In this document: piece by piece, positions 1 to 6,252 of the stretch
How positions within the stretch are numbered: the stretch's first letter is position 1
How the letters are laid out: each line of letters starts with the position of its first letter
NCBI RefSeq assembly: GCF_902488535.1
Contig: NZ_CABTWO010000031.1
Coordinates: forward strand, 1-13,867
Source of the DNA: an uncultured Mobiluncus sp.
GTDB taxonomy: Bacteria > Actinomycetota > Actinomycetes > Actinomycetales > Actinomycetaceae
DNA: 13,867 nt
Direction: 5' to 3'
Program-made: the position numbers and the translations under genes
The notes under the pieces: generated by a model
What the model was told of the DNA's origin: nothing
Database searches by the model: none
Seen by the model: the letters and a program-made list of their open reading frames with translations, nothing else

Positions 1-191
1 CGTTGCAGCACGCCCGCCGAGGAAGCAGGATCATCAACCAGAACATCGTGCTATCTCTGGCCATCATCATCGTGTTGATGCCACTGGCGATCAGCGGCGT
101 GCTGGGCCTGGCCGCCGTCGTGTTGGTTCACGAGGTCGCCGAAGTGATCGTGATCTTGAACGGCCTGCGGGCTGCGCAAGTGAAGCGCTGA
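1..191 (+). CDS. Heavy-metal translocating P-type ATPase, C-terminal fragment (cut by window edge)
   Basis: The reading frame is already open at the left edge and ends at TGA 189-191. About 62 codons are visible. They encode two hydrophobic segments (about residues 14-32 and 34-53 of the visible part) separated by a short Gly-rich turn. The second contains HEVAEV and ends in VILNGLRA followed by a short basic tail. This matches the last two membrane helices of P1B heavy-metal pumps, which end in a similar N-x-LR motif. The His-Glu pair in the last helix sits where P1B-4 pumps carry their HEGG-type metal motif, but the A, P and N domains and the CPC/SPC helix lie outside the window, so the metal cannot be assigned. 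The protein would be an inner-membrane cation exporter. No clear terminator follows, and the next 690 bases look decayed. Confidence 0.72.
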   Translation, partial: LQHARRGSRIINQNIVLSLAIIIVLMPLAISGVLGLAAVVLVHEVAEVIVILNGLRAAQVKR

Positions 192-259
192 GGCTGTGAC
201 CGGCAAGTCTCATAAGGGTTAAACCACACGCCGAGTGGACACGCCTTGGGCCAGGCACG

Positions 260-490
260 TCATTCGAGTTCACGGTCCGGCTCCGTGAAATCGGGATCGT
301 ACTCGGCGACCTGGCCCTTCTCGGTGCGTGCGGGCACGGGGGTTGTGGGCGAGCCACCACCCGACACGTGCCCCAGCCGGTCAAGGGCCCCCGAGTGCTC
401 CGCGCCCCCAGCGCAGATCGTGGAAGGATCGAACTTCCTCAGGGACCAAGCGTCACTGCGAAACTCTTTTCGTCCCGCAACTTGAATAGT
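260..490 (-). pseudogene. Orphan 3' coding remnant, function unknown
   Basis: On the minus strand a frame is open from just below an in-frame stop (491-493) to TGA at 260-262. It has no start codon at its upstream end. Its third codon positions are almost all G or C, as in a real coding sequence. The peptide contains KEFRSDAWSLRKFDPST, then a Gly-rich stretch, and ends in an acidic tail EYDPDFTEPDRELE. I do not recognise the family. The DNA here is far richer in GC (about 75% over 301-420) than the neighbouring genes. The most likely reading is the 3' end of a gene that has lost its 5' part or carries frameshifts, possibly the same ruined gene as the LacI-like remnant just upstream. It could also be chance open frame in GC-rich DNA. 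Confidence 0.35.
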
Positions 491-860
491 TCAGCGGCCT
501 TGATACTGCGGACATCCATTCGGAGTGCTGCCGAGTCTCATCGACACAGCCCGCGACTACCTGGGCAGCGTGTTTGACAAAGGGCCCCACCCCCATCAGC
601 GTCGCCGAGCCCTCGCCGGTCCAGTTGTCGTAACCGACTAGATGCAGATTCTTCACCGCGGTTTCGCGGCCGCGCATGAGGTGGCGGAATAGACCGAGGG
701 CCGAACGAAAATCAGTGCACCAGATTAGGTGGTCGTGGTCCAGCTCGCTCAAGCTATCGCAGATGGGGATGTCCCCGAGATTCGGGCCGGAATCGCTGCC
801 GAGAATCCGGCGGCGGCTGCGTCGGCGAACGAACGGACCGCGCTTCAACCTACCCCCCAA
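453..860 (-). pseudogene. Decayed LacI/GalR-type regulator fragment (effector domain)
   Basis: The 135-codon minus-strand frame carries a stretch (residues about 31-110, positions 531-770) that lines up by eye with the C-terminal effector-binding domain of LacI-family repressors. It has a W-C-T-D-x-x-x-ALG-L segment followed by a basic link and LHLVGYDNW, the usual 'D...ALG...VVGYDN' pattern, then a PFVKHAAQVVA helix. The N-terminal helix-turn-helix and first sugar-binding lobe are absent, because the frame starts only 28 bases beyond the end of ychF. Residues before 30 and after 112 look random (Arg-rich, then Ser-rich), suggesting frameshifts on both sides. No ribosome binding site is visible. 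I read it as a non-functional remnant. The family call rests on pattern resemblance only. Confidence 0.4.
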
Positions 861-888
861 TAACGCAAAGCACCATCAACGCCCGGCG

Positions 889-1974
889 TTAGACGTTAAA
901 TTTGAACTCCACCACGTCGCCGTCGGCCATCACGTAGTCCTTGCCCTCCTGGCGGACTTTGCCCAGTTCACGAGCCTTATGAATGTCGCCGATTGCCACC
1001 AGTTCATCGTAAGAAATCACGTCGGCCTTGATGAAGCCGCGTTCAAAATCGGTGTGAATCACGCCGGCCGCTTGCGGGGCGGTGTCGCCCTGATGAATGG
1101 TCCAGGCGCGGGATTCTTTCACGCCGGCAGTCAGGAAGGTTTGCAGACCCAGCGTGTCAAAGCCGACGCGCGCCAACTTGTCCAGGCCGGATTCTTCGAT
1201 TCCGGCGTCCGCCAGCATCTCTCGGGCATCCTCGGCGTCGAGCTCCACCAGCTCCGCCTCAAAAGCTCCGTCCAGGAAAATCGCCTCGGCGGGAGCGACC
1301 AGGGCAGCTAGTTCGGCCTGTTTCGCTTTGTCCGCCAAACCGTCGGAGTCCATATTAAATACGTAAATAAAGGGTTTCGAGGTCATGAGTTGAAAAGTTT
1401 TAACGATGTCGCGGTCCAGGTTTCCCGACGCGATTTCCTTAGAGAGGACCGTGCCAGCGTTGAGGTATTCCTCGCATTGTTCCGCTTCCGCCAGGACTTC
1501 TTTCGGAGTTTTCTTGCCGCTGACTTCTTTGCGTAGGCGGGGAATCGTGTTTTCGAGAGTCTGCAGGTCAGCCAGGATTAGCTCGGTAGATATCGTCTCA
1601 ATGTCGGAGGCCGGGTCGATTTTGCCCTCTACGTGAACCACGTCAGGATCGGTAAAAGCGCGGGTGACTTGGCAAATCGCGTCGGCTTCGCGAATGTTGG
1701 CCAGGAACTTGTTGCCCAAGCCTTCGCCCTGGGAGGCACCCTTGACGATGCCGGCGATGTCTACGAATGACACGGTCGCGGGCACAATCTTTTCCGAGTG
1801 GAACATATCTGACAGGACTTGTAGCCGCGGGTCGGGTAGCGGAACCACGCCGACATTGGGGTCAATAGTGGCGAAAGGATAGTTCGCCGCTAGCACGTTC
1901 GCCCTGGTGAGGGCATTAAAAATAGTGGATTTGCCGACATTGGGGAGTCCCGCGATACCGATAGTTAAAGCCAT
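889..1974 (-). CDS. ychF: Ribosome-binding ATPase/GTPase YchF (OLA1 family)
   Basis: The 361-residue product has the full YchF layout. The N-terminal P-loop is GLPNVGKS (residues 9-16), followed by NYPFATIDPN (31-40), the G3 motif DIAG (72-75), a helical coiled segment about 125-185, and NMDSD (207-211) where classical GTPases have NKxD. The C-terminal TGS domain spans about 278-361, with a typical ending DGDVVEFKFNV. The changed G4 motif is why family members prefer ATP to GTP. YchF binds ribosomes and acts in stress responses in the cytoplasm. The length matches the usual 360-365 residues. The start is ATG at 1974-1972. There is no Shine-Dalgarno sequence, but TAAGAT lies exactly six bases upstream, which suggests a leaderless mRNA. 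ispH lies upstream on the same strand, 451 bases away, so ychF probably has its own promoter. Confidence 0.97.
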   Translation of the reverse strand: MALTIGIAGLPNVGKSTIFNALTRANVLAANYPFATIDPNVGVVPLPDPRLQVLSDMFHSEKIVPATVSFVDIAGIVKGASQGEGLGNKFLANIREADAICQVTRAFTDPDVVHVEGKIDPASDIETISTELILADLQTLENTIPRLRKEVSGKKTPKEVLAEAEQCEEYLNAGTVLSKEIASGNLDRDIVKTFQLMTSKPFIYVFNMDSDGLADKAKQAELAALVAPAEAIFLDGAFEAELVELDAEDAREMLADAGIEESGLDKLARVGFDTLGLQTFLTAGVKESRAWTIHQGDTAPQAAGVIHTDFERGFIKADVISYDELVAIGDIHKARELGKVRQEGKDYVMADGDVVEFKFNV

Positions 1975-1980
1975 GCTTCA

Positions 1981-1986
1981 ATCTTA
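1981..1986 (-). promoter_or_regulatory. Candidate -10 box of ychF (leaderless arrangement)
   Basis: Read on the minus strand, TAAGAT (consensus TANNNT) is followed by six bases and then the ychF ATG, so the transcript would begin at or next to the start codon. No purine-rich ribosome binding site is present. The -35 position falls among repeated CCGGTT elements and has no good TTGACA match. Confidence 0.5.
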
Positions 1987-1997
1987 GTGGGTTTTCC

Positions 1998-2016
1998 AAC
2001 CGGCCCTAAACCGGTT
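1998..2016. repeat. Phased AACCGG repeat upstream of ychF, possible operator
   Basis: AACCGG occurs at 1998-2003 and again at 2009-2014, 11 bases apart (one DNA turn). The second copy is part of the palindrome AACCGGTT (2009-2016). A further CCGGTT lies at 2034-2039. The pair covers the -35 region of the proposed ychF promoter, where an activator or repressor could bind. No binding protein can be named. Confidence 0.3.
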
Positions 2017-2108
2017 AAACCCGGGCGACTTATCCGGTTTTCTGGGGTTGCGTTGCTGAGGGGCGGTCGCTCGGGGGCGCTCGCAAGAGGCGAAAGGGTG
2101 CCCCCCTC

Positions 2109-2138
2109 GCGTTTTGCGCGACGATTGTCGCAAAACGC
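2109..2138. repeat. Perfect 10-bp inverted repeat
   Basis: The arms GCGTTTTGCG (2109-2118) and CGCAAAACGC (2129-2138) are perfectly complementary around a ten-base centre. No T-run follows on either strand, so it is not a standard terminator. It could be a protein-binding site or an RNA hairpin in the region between ispH and ychF. Confidence 0.5.
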
Positions 2139-2282
2139 TCACCCCCCAGCCTCTCGCTGAGTCGCCCCCCAACGCTCCCCTCCCCGCAGCCTGCCTAAAT
2201 TGCGGTGTATTTACCCTGGATTCAGCGCTATTTAGGTGTGAAACCCCCAAGGTTTCGGGGCGCGCGTGGTTTAAAGGTGAAA

Positions 2283-2333
2283 ATAAGGTCGTAGCTGCCA
2301 ATAATGGCAGCTACTGCCCAAATCGCACCTTAT
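2283..2333 (-). terminator. Nested hairpin, probable ispH terminator
   Basis: The inner arms GTAGCTGCCA (2291-2300) and TGGCAGCTAC (2305-2314) pair perfectly around the four-base loop ATAA. The outer arms ATAAGGT (2283-2289) and ACCTTAT (2327-2333) also pair. Read on the minus strand, about 110 bases beyond the ispH stop, the inner stem is followed by GACCTTATTTTC, a partly U-rich tail. This suits a Rho-independent terminator for ispH, although the T-run is imperfect. Confidence 0.5.
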
Positions 2334-2366
2334 ATCCGCAACCCGGCAAGTATCCCCCCGAACGCC

Positions 2367-2385
2367 GCCAGACCTTGCGTCTGGC
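2367..2385. repeat. Short 7-bp hairpin downstream of ispH
   Basis: GCCAGAC (2367-2373) pairs with GTCTGGC (2379-2385) around the loop CTTGC, about 40 bases beyond the ispH stop codon. No U-rich tail follows on the minus strand. It may stabilise the 3' end of the ispH transcript. Confidence 0.35.
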
Positions 2386-2425
2386 TCAGATGAAGCACGG
2401 GTGCATCTGCCTAAGGTGCACGCGG

Positions 2426-3430
2426 TTAGCGCAGGGGTTTTGGCAAAGAGAAGGAGGTCGTTTCCTGCGTGGTTTGCACCGTCTGCACCTCATCGAAACC
2501 GCGTTGTGCCAGCCACTCCAACACCTCGGTCACCAGGACTTCCGGCACCGAAGCCCCCGAAGTCACCCCGATGGTCGTGGCTGCGGCAAACCAATCCGGA
2601 TTGAGTTCGTGGGCGCCTTCGACCCGGTAGGCTGCACCGGCTCCGGACTGCAGGGCGACTTCCCGCAGCCGCACCGAGTTCGAAGAGTTGGCTGAACCGA
2701 CAACCACGACAACCTCGCAGTGGGGCGCCATAGCCTTAACCGCGCCCTGCCGGTTCTGGGTCGCGAAGCAAATATCGTCAGATGGCGGGCTAATCAAACC
2801 GGGAAATCTGCGCTGGAGACGCTGTACAGTGGCGGCCGTCTGGTCTACCGACAAAGTCGTTTGGGAAAGCCAAATTAGCAAGGCATCAGGGTCGGTGCTG
2901 AGTCCAGCCAGGGGATCCGTGGCGGTGGTCGGGTCGCCCGCAGCGTCGTCCCCGGATTCCTCCCCCGCAGCACTCAACGCCGAGGTATCGACCCAATCCG
3001 TGTCAATCACGTGAATCTTGTCAGGGGCTACTCCCAAGGTTCCTTCCACTTCCTCATGACCGGCGTGGCCAATCAAAATAATGTCGTAACCCTCGTTAGC
3101 GTAACGCCGTGCCTCTCGGTGCACCTTGGAAACCAGCGGACAGGTGGCGTCAATCACTTCCAGACCGCGCTTCTCGGCTTCGGCATAGACACTCGGAGCC
3201 ACCCCGTGAGCTGAGAAAACCACTCGGGAACCCGGGGGGACCTCGGACAATTCATCGACAAAAATCGCCCCGGCGTCAGCCAGCGTGCGCACCACAAATT
3301 TGTTGTGCACAATCTCTTTGCGCACGTAGATGGGCTGACCGTAAACTTCGAGTGCGCGCTGCACCGCCGTGACGGCGCGGTCTACCCCGGCGCAGTAGCC
3401 TCGCGGCGAGGCCAGCAATACTTTCCCCAT
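2426..3430 (-). CDS. ispH: 4-hydroxy-3-methylbut-2-enyl diphosphate reductase
   Basis: IspH (LytB) carries out the last step of the methylerythritol phosphate pathway, reducing HMBPP to isopentenyl and dimethylallyl diphosphate in the cytoplasm. The 334-residue product has the three cluster cysteines: C13 (GYCAG), C97 (DATCPLV) and C221 (DDICFATQNRQ). It also has the substrate-binding histidines H42 (EIVHN), H75 (SAHGV) and H125 (GHAGHEEVEGT), the QTT motif (190-192), N226, and the SxNSSNS segment (246-252). About 30 acidic, low-complexity residues between 150 and 183 break the core just before the LIWLSQTTLS strand and make the protein a little longer than the usual 310-320. The start is ATG at 3430, preceded by GTGAGGA four bases away, a fair ribosome binding site. 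It is transcribed divergently from xseA across 183 bases. Confidence 0.97.
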   Translation of the reverse strand: MGKVLLASPRGYCAGVDRAVTAVQRALEVYGQPIYVRKEIVHNKFVVRTLADAGAIFVDELSEVPPGSRVVFSAHGVAPSVYAEAEKRGLEVIDATCPLVSKVHREARRYANEGYDIILIGHAGHEEVEGTLGVAPDKIHVIDTDWVDTSALSAAGEESGDDAAGDPTTATDPLAGLSTDPDALLIWLSQTTLSVDQTAATVQRLQRRFPGLISPPSDDICFATQNRQGAVKAMAPHCEVVVVVGSANSSNSVRLREVALQSGAGAAYRVEGAHELNPDWFAAATTIGVTSGASVPEVLVTEVLEWLAQRGFDEVQTVQTTQETTSFSLPKPLR

Positions 3431-3560
3431 CCGTCCTCACTTTCGCACTAGGTTCTCCGGTAAAGTTTTCGGTGACGCACAAGGTTCCCCGGTCAGCAGT
3501 CCGGGCGGGCGCCCTTTCTCGGGCGGGTGCGCAACTGCCTTGAGTTTAGCGGTTTGCGCC

Positions 3561-3592
3561 CCGGGGCAAAACTCGAAATTTTTTGCCTCCGG
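3561..3592. repeat. Strong imperfect hairpin in front of xseA
   Basis: CCGGGGCAAAA (3561-3571) pairs with TTTTGCC-T-CCGG (3581-3592): eleven base pairs with one bulged T and a nine-base loop. It overlaps a second dyad, the palindrome GCCCCGGGGC (3558-3567) flanked by GAGTTT (3542-3547) and AAACTC (3569-3574), so alternative pairings are possible. It ends 21 bases before the xseA start and covers the expected -35 region. It may be an operator or transcript structure for xseA, or a shared element with ispH. Confidence 0.5.
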
Positions 3593-3601
3593 GGTCTGTG
3601 T

Positions 3602-3607
3602 CATGAT
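3602..3607 (+). promoter_or_regulatory. Candidate -10 box of xseA
   Basis: CATGAT matches TATAAT in four of six positions and ends exactly six bases before the xseA ATG, the same spacing as at ychF, uppS and phoH. The overlapping GGAG is too close to the start codon (two bases) to be a good ribosome binding site. A leaderless transcript is possible but less clear here than at the other genes. Confidence 0.3.
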
Positions 3608-3613
3608 GGAGTC

Positions 3614-4876
3614 ATGGAAGTGAGAAAACCAGAACCGGCGCAACTGGCGCGCGACACGACCCGGGAAAACCCCTGGCCGCTCAGCCGCCTGAGCGAAAAT
3701 ATGCGCAAATACGTCGACCGGGTCGATCCGACCTGGGTGGAAGCGCAAATCATCGAATACAACCAACGTCCCGGTAACCGGATGTCCTTTTTCGTGGCAA
3801 AGGACCTGGAAGCCGATATGTCTATGCAGGTCAAGGCATTTGGTGGGGTGGTGGCTGCGGCCGGCTCGGCGTTGAGCGCCGGGGCGCGGGTGGTCATGCG
3901 GGTCAAGCCCGATTTCTACCTGAAAACCGGGGCGCTGGCCCTGATGGCATCGGAGATTCACGCGGCCGGCCTGGGCGGTTTCCTGGAACAGCTGGAACAG
4001 CTGAAACAAAAGCTTGCTGCCGAGGGGATTTTTGCCCGGGAACACAAGCAATCTTTGCCGTTCCTCCCGCGACGGGTTGGGCTTATCTGCGGGCACGCCG
4101 CCCGGGCACAGGCCGATGTGATTGAAAACGCGACGCGGCGCTGGCCCCTGGTACAGTTCGAGATTCGCGAGGTAGCGGTACAAGGGGAACGCTGCGCGGC
4201 GGAAGTCAGTGCGGCCATCGCTGAGCTTGACGCCCTCGAGGGGGTTGACGTGATTGTCGTCACGCGCGGGGGCGGGGCCCTGGAGGACCTGTTGGGGTTC
4301 TCCGATGAGAGCGTGGTGAGAGCGGCTTTTGCGGCGCGCACCCCCATCGTTTCCGCCGTTGGCCATGAGGAAGACACCCCGCTGCTGGATTTTGTAGCGG
4401 ACTTTCGCGCCTCCACCCCTACCGATGCGGGCAAACGGATTGTCCCAGATTTGGCCGCTGAAATTGAGGGGGTGTCCGGGGCACGCTCCCGGATGACGGC
4501 GCTCATTTCCAACCGTATAGAGCTGGGCCTGCGTGAACTTGACGCGATTCGCTCCCGGCCGGTCATGCAAAATCCGCTGGCGGCTTTAGACGAACGGCGC
4601 CGGGACATCAACCACGGCTTGGAAATCCTGCGGTCGCGGGTCGCGGCGGTCCTGGCTAATCAGGCACGTGACTTAGCGGCGGCGCGGGCAACCTTGCGAG
4701 CTATCTCGCCCCAGGCCACTTTGGAACGCGGATATGCGGTACTGCGCAAACCCGACCAAACCGTAGTGACTGACGCGAGTGAAGTTCAGAAGGGCGACCT
4801 CTTGGAGGCCGTCTTGGCGCGCGGCTCCCTGGTCGCCACCGTTTTTGGCACGAATCCGAACACCGATGAAAGGTAA
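3614..4876 (+). CDS. xseA: Exodeoxyribonuclease VII large subunit
   Basis: With XseB this forms exonuclease VII, which degrades single-stranded DNA from both ends to short acid-soluble pieces. The 420-residue product has an N-terminal OB-fold (about 23-113, beginning WPLSRLSENMRKYV, with the typical FFVAKDLEADM). The catalytic domain runs from about residue 150: VGLICGH, RRWPLVQFEIREVAVQG, the glycine motif RGGG (218-221), the DLLGFSDE acidic stretch, AVGHEEDTPLLD (248-259) and FRASTPTDAG (264-273). A C-terminal coiled coil is followed by ISPQATLERGYAVL. The frame is open further upstream to 3527, but that extension runs through the hairpin and lacks family similarity, so I chose ATG 3614. 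A GGAG lies only two bases before it, and CATGAT lies six bases before it. xseB follows after six bases. Confidence 0.95.
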   Translation: MEVRKPEPAQLARDTTRENPWPLSRLSENMRKYVDRVDPTWVEAQIIEYNQRPGNRMSFFVAKDLEADMSMQVKAFGGVVAAAGSALSAGARVVMRVKPDFYLKTGALALMASEIHAAGLGGFLEQLEQLKQKLAAEGIFAREHKQSLPFLPRRVGLICGHAARAQADVIENATRRWPLVQFEIREVAVQGERCAAEVSAAIAELDALEGVDVIVVTRGGGALEDLLGFSDESVVRAAFAARTPIVSAVGHEEDTPLLDFVADFRASTPTDAGKRIVPDLAAEIEGVSGARSRMTALISNRIELGLRELDAIRSRPVMQNPLAALDERRRDINHGLEILRSRVAAVLANQARDLAAARATLRAISPQATLERGYAVLRKPDQTVVTDASEVQKGDLLEAVLARGSLVATVFGTNPNTDER

Positions 4877-4882
4877 AGAATC

Positions 4883-5137
4883 ATGAGCGAAAAAAATCCT
4901 CAGCAAACCCCGACTGACGCGGCGGGAACAGGCGCGGCAGGCAACCAGGATGTCACGGAGATGAGCTACGAGGCGGCTCGCGCCGAACTCATCGAAACCG
5001 TGCAGGCCCTGGAAAACGCTGAAGCTCCCCTGGAGGACACCCTGAAACTGTGGGATCGCGGGGAAGCCTTGGCCTCACGTTGCCAGACTATCCTCGACTC
5101 CGCTCAGGCTCGGCTCGCCGAACGCCAAGCCCAATGA
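4883..5137 (+). CDS. xseB: Exodeoxyribonuclease VII small subunit
   Basis: The 84-residue product fits the family. After a poorly conserved, Ala/Thr/Gly-rich tail of about 25 residues it has MSYEAARAELIETVQALENAEAPLEDTLKLWDRGEALASRCQTILDSAQARL. This is the pair of helices by which XseB packs against the coiled coil of XseA. The tail makes it slightly longer than the shortest homologues. ATG 4883 lies six bases after the xseA stop, with AAAGG overlapping that stop as ribosome binding site. Its own stop TGA (5135-5137) overlaps the ATG of the next gene in an ATGA junction. The two subunits are thus made from one mRNA, with a third gene translationally coupled behind them. Confidence 0.95.
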   Translation: MSEKNPQQTPTDAAGTGAAGNQDVTEMSYEAARAELIETVQALENAEAPLEDTLKLWDRGEALASRCQTILDSAQARLAERQAQ

Positions 5138-6252
5138 ACCTGTTTCTGCTGTTCATTGTCATTCTGGTGCTGTGGGGCGCCAGGATTCATCGGCACGGTG
5201 ACAATTTCGAGGGATACCTCGATCACGACCACACCACCCGCATCAACGGCGTCTTTATCCTGATTGTTTTTTATGCCCACATCCGTTCCTACATGCCCTA
5301 TAACCCAGCGTGGGACGGGGTGATGCACCACGTTGCCACGGGGCTCGGTCAGCTGATGGTGGCTTTGTTCCTGTTCTATTCCGGTTACGGAGTAGCATAT
5401 TCCCTAGCGCACAAGCCCGGCTATGTTCACACTATGCCGCTCAAGCGCGTGGGCGTGACCTGGGTGAACTTCGCTATCGCCCAGGTCTTGTTCATCATCA
5501 TGAACCTGTCGCTTTCGCGCCCGTTCACCCCGGCACAGACAGCGTGGGCGTTCCTCGGCTGGAAATCTATCGGCTCTTCCAGCTGGTACATTTTCGCGAT
5601 TCTGGTGCTCTATGCTCTGACTTGGCTGGCGTTCGTAATCCTCGGCGGCCGCCCGTGGTTGGCTTTCATCCTGAACTGTGTACTGGTGGGAGGCTTCACC
5701 GTTTTCATGTGGCACTTCAAAGGTAGCGCCACCTACACCTACAACACGTTGTGCTGCTATCTGCTGGGCATGTGCTACTGCCTGGCCCGCGACCACTTCG
5801 AGCGCGTCTACCGTCGCACCGTGGGCTACGTCTCCGCGCTACTCGTCACGGTGGCGCTTTTTGTCCTCACCACTAAGTTCGACCACCTGAGCTTCCTGGT
5901 GTTCGAACTCGAAGCCATGCTGTTTTGTCTGATAATCGTGCAAATCACGTTGTACTTACATCTAAACAATCCCGTGCTGCACTGGTTTGGCAAACACCTG
6001 TTCTGGGTTTACGTGCTGCAGCGTCTGCCGATGCTGGCGCTACGGGAACTCGGCATGGCTAGCGCCGCTCCCTACGTTTACGCTCTAACGTGCTTCGCGG
6101 CGACGGTTGGCTTGGCGTGGCTGATGGCGCGCCTCACCGCTCCGATTGATTCCCAGCTCAGCGCCTGGTCGAAAAACTGGGCGGAATATTGCACCAAACG
6201 TGAGGGAAAGCTCAGCCCTGGTAGGGGTGAGCGTCCAGCACCTGAACCTTGA
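5134..6252 (+). CDS. Membrane acyltransferase, acyltransferase family 3
   Basis: The 372-residue product is an integral membrane protein with about ten or eleven hydrophobic helices (for example 2-17, 36-55, 72-90, 110-126, 150-170, 176-194, 231-247, 252-275, 285-305 and 314-334). The second helix has RINGVFILIVFYAHIRSY, the family-3 signature with an Arg at the start and a catalytic-type His (H49). SSSWYIFAILVLYAL (148-162) is another typical segment. Such enzymes O-acylate sugars, peptidoglycan or lipids at the membrane; the substrate here is unknown. The tail (about 345-372) is hydrophilic and basic. I chose ATG 5134, which overlaps the xseB stop; the longer frame from 5050 lies inside xseB. 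The last 41 bases overlap the convergent greA coding sequence. Confidence 0.85.
   Translation: MNLFLLFIVILVLWGARIHRHGDNFEGYLDHDHTTRINGVFILIVFYAHIRSYMPYNPAWDGVMHHVATGLGQLMVALFLFYSGYGVAYSLAHKPGYVHTMPLKRVGVTWVNFAIAQVLFIIMNLSLSRPFTPAQTAWAFLGWKSIGSSSWYIFAILVLYALTWLAFVILGGRPWLAFILNCVLVGGFTVFMWHFKGSATYTYNTLCCYLLGMCYCLARDHFERVYRRTVGYVSALLVTVALFVLTTKFDHLSFLVFELEAMLFCLIIVQITLYLHLNNPVLHWFGKHLFWVYVLQRLPMLALRELGMASAAPYVYALTCFAATVGLAWLMARLTAPIDSQLSAWSKNWAEYCTKREGKLSPGRGERPAPEP
6211..6231. repeat. Hairpin at the convergent greA/acyltransferase overlap
   Basis: CTCAGCCC (6211-6218) pairs with GGGGTGAG (6224-6231) with one internal mismatch and the five-base loop TGGTA. It includes the greA stop codon and lies inside the acyltransferase coding sequence. 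No T-run follows on either strand, so it is at best a weak bidirectional pause or termination site. Confidence 0.3.

Larger units (their letters stand above)
1975..2425. other. Gene-free gap between ychF and ispH
   Basis: I see no convincing gene in these 451 bases. The open frames on both strands have Arg/Pro/Ser-rich, low-information translations and no ribosome binding sites. The gap holds the ychF promoter region, a 10-bp inverted repeat at 2109-2138, a smaller one at 2240-2256, a nested hairpin at 2283-2333 that probably terminates ispH, and a 7-bp hairpin at 2367-2385. Confidence 0.6.

Noticed and set aside
676..1311. Long plus-strand open frame (211 codons)
   Set aside because: It is mostly antisense to ychF, and its His/Arg-rich translation shows no domain. 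ychF on the minus strand has every family motif.
1984..2301. Minus-strand 105-codon frame upstream of ychF
   Set aside because: The Arg/Ser/Pro-rich translation looks random. It covers the ychF promoter and has no ribosome binding site.
2114..2695. Plus-strand open frame in the ispH-ychF gap running into ispH
   Set aside because: It crosses the hairpins and overlaps the ispH 3' end. The translation is low-information with no ribosome binding site.
3499..3533. Repeated CGGGCGGG units upstream of xseA
   Set aside because: Two short GC-rich copies with no clear spacing or dyad; low-complexity sequence explains them.
3527..3613. N-terminal extension of xseA from an upstream GTG
   Set aside because: The 29 extra codons run through the intergenic hairpin and do not resemble the OB-fold start of the family.
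3437..4570. 377-codon minus-strand open frame
   Set aside because: It is the antisense shadow of xseA. It lacks a family signature, while xseA is clear on the other strand.
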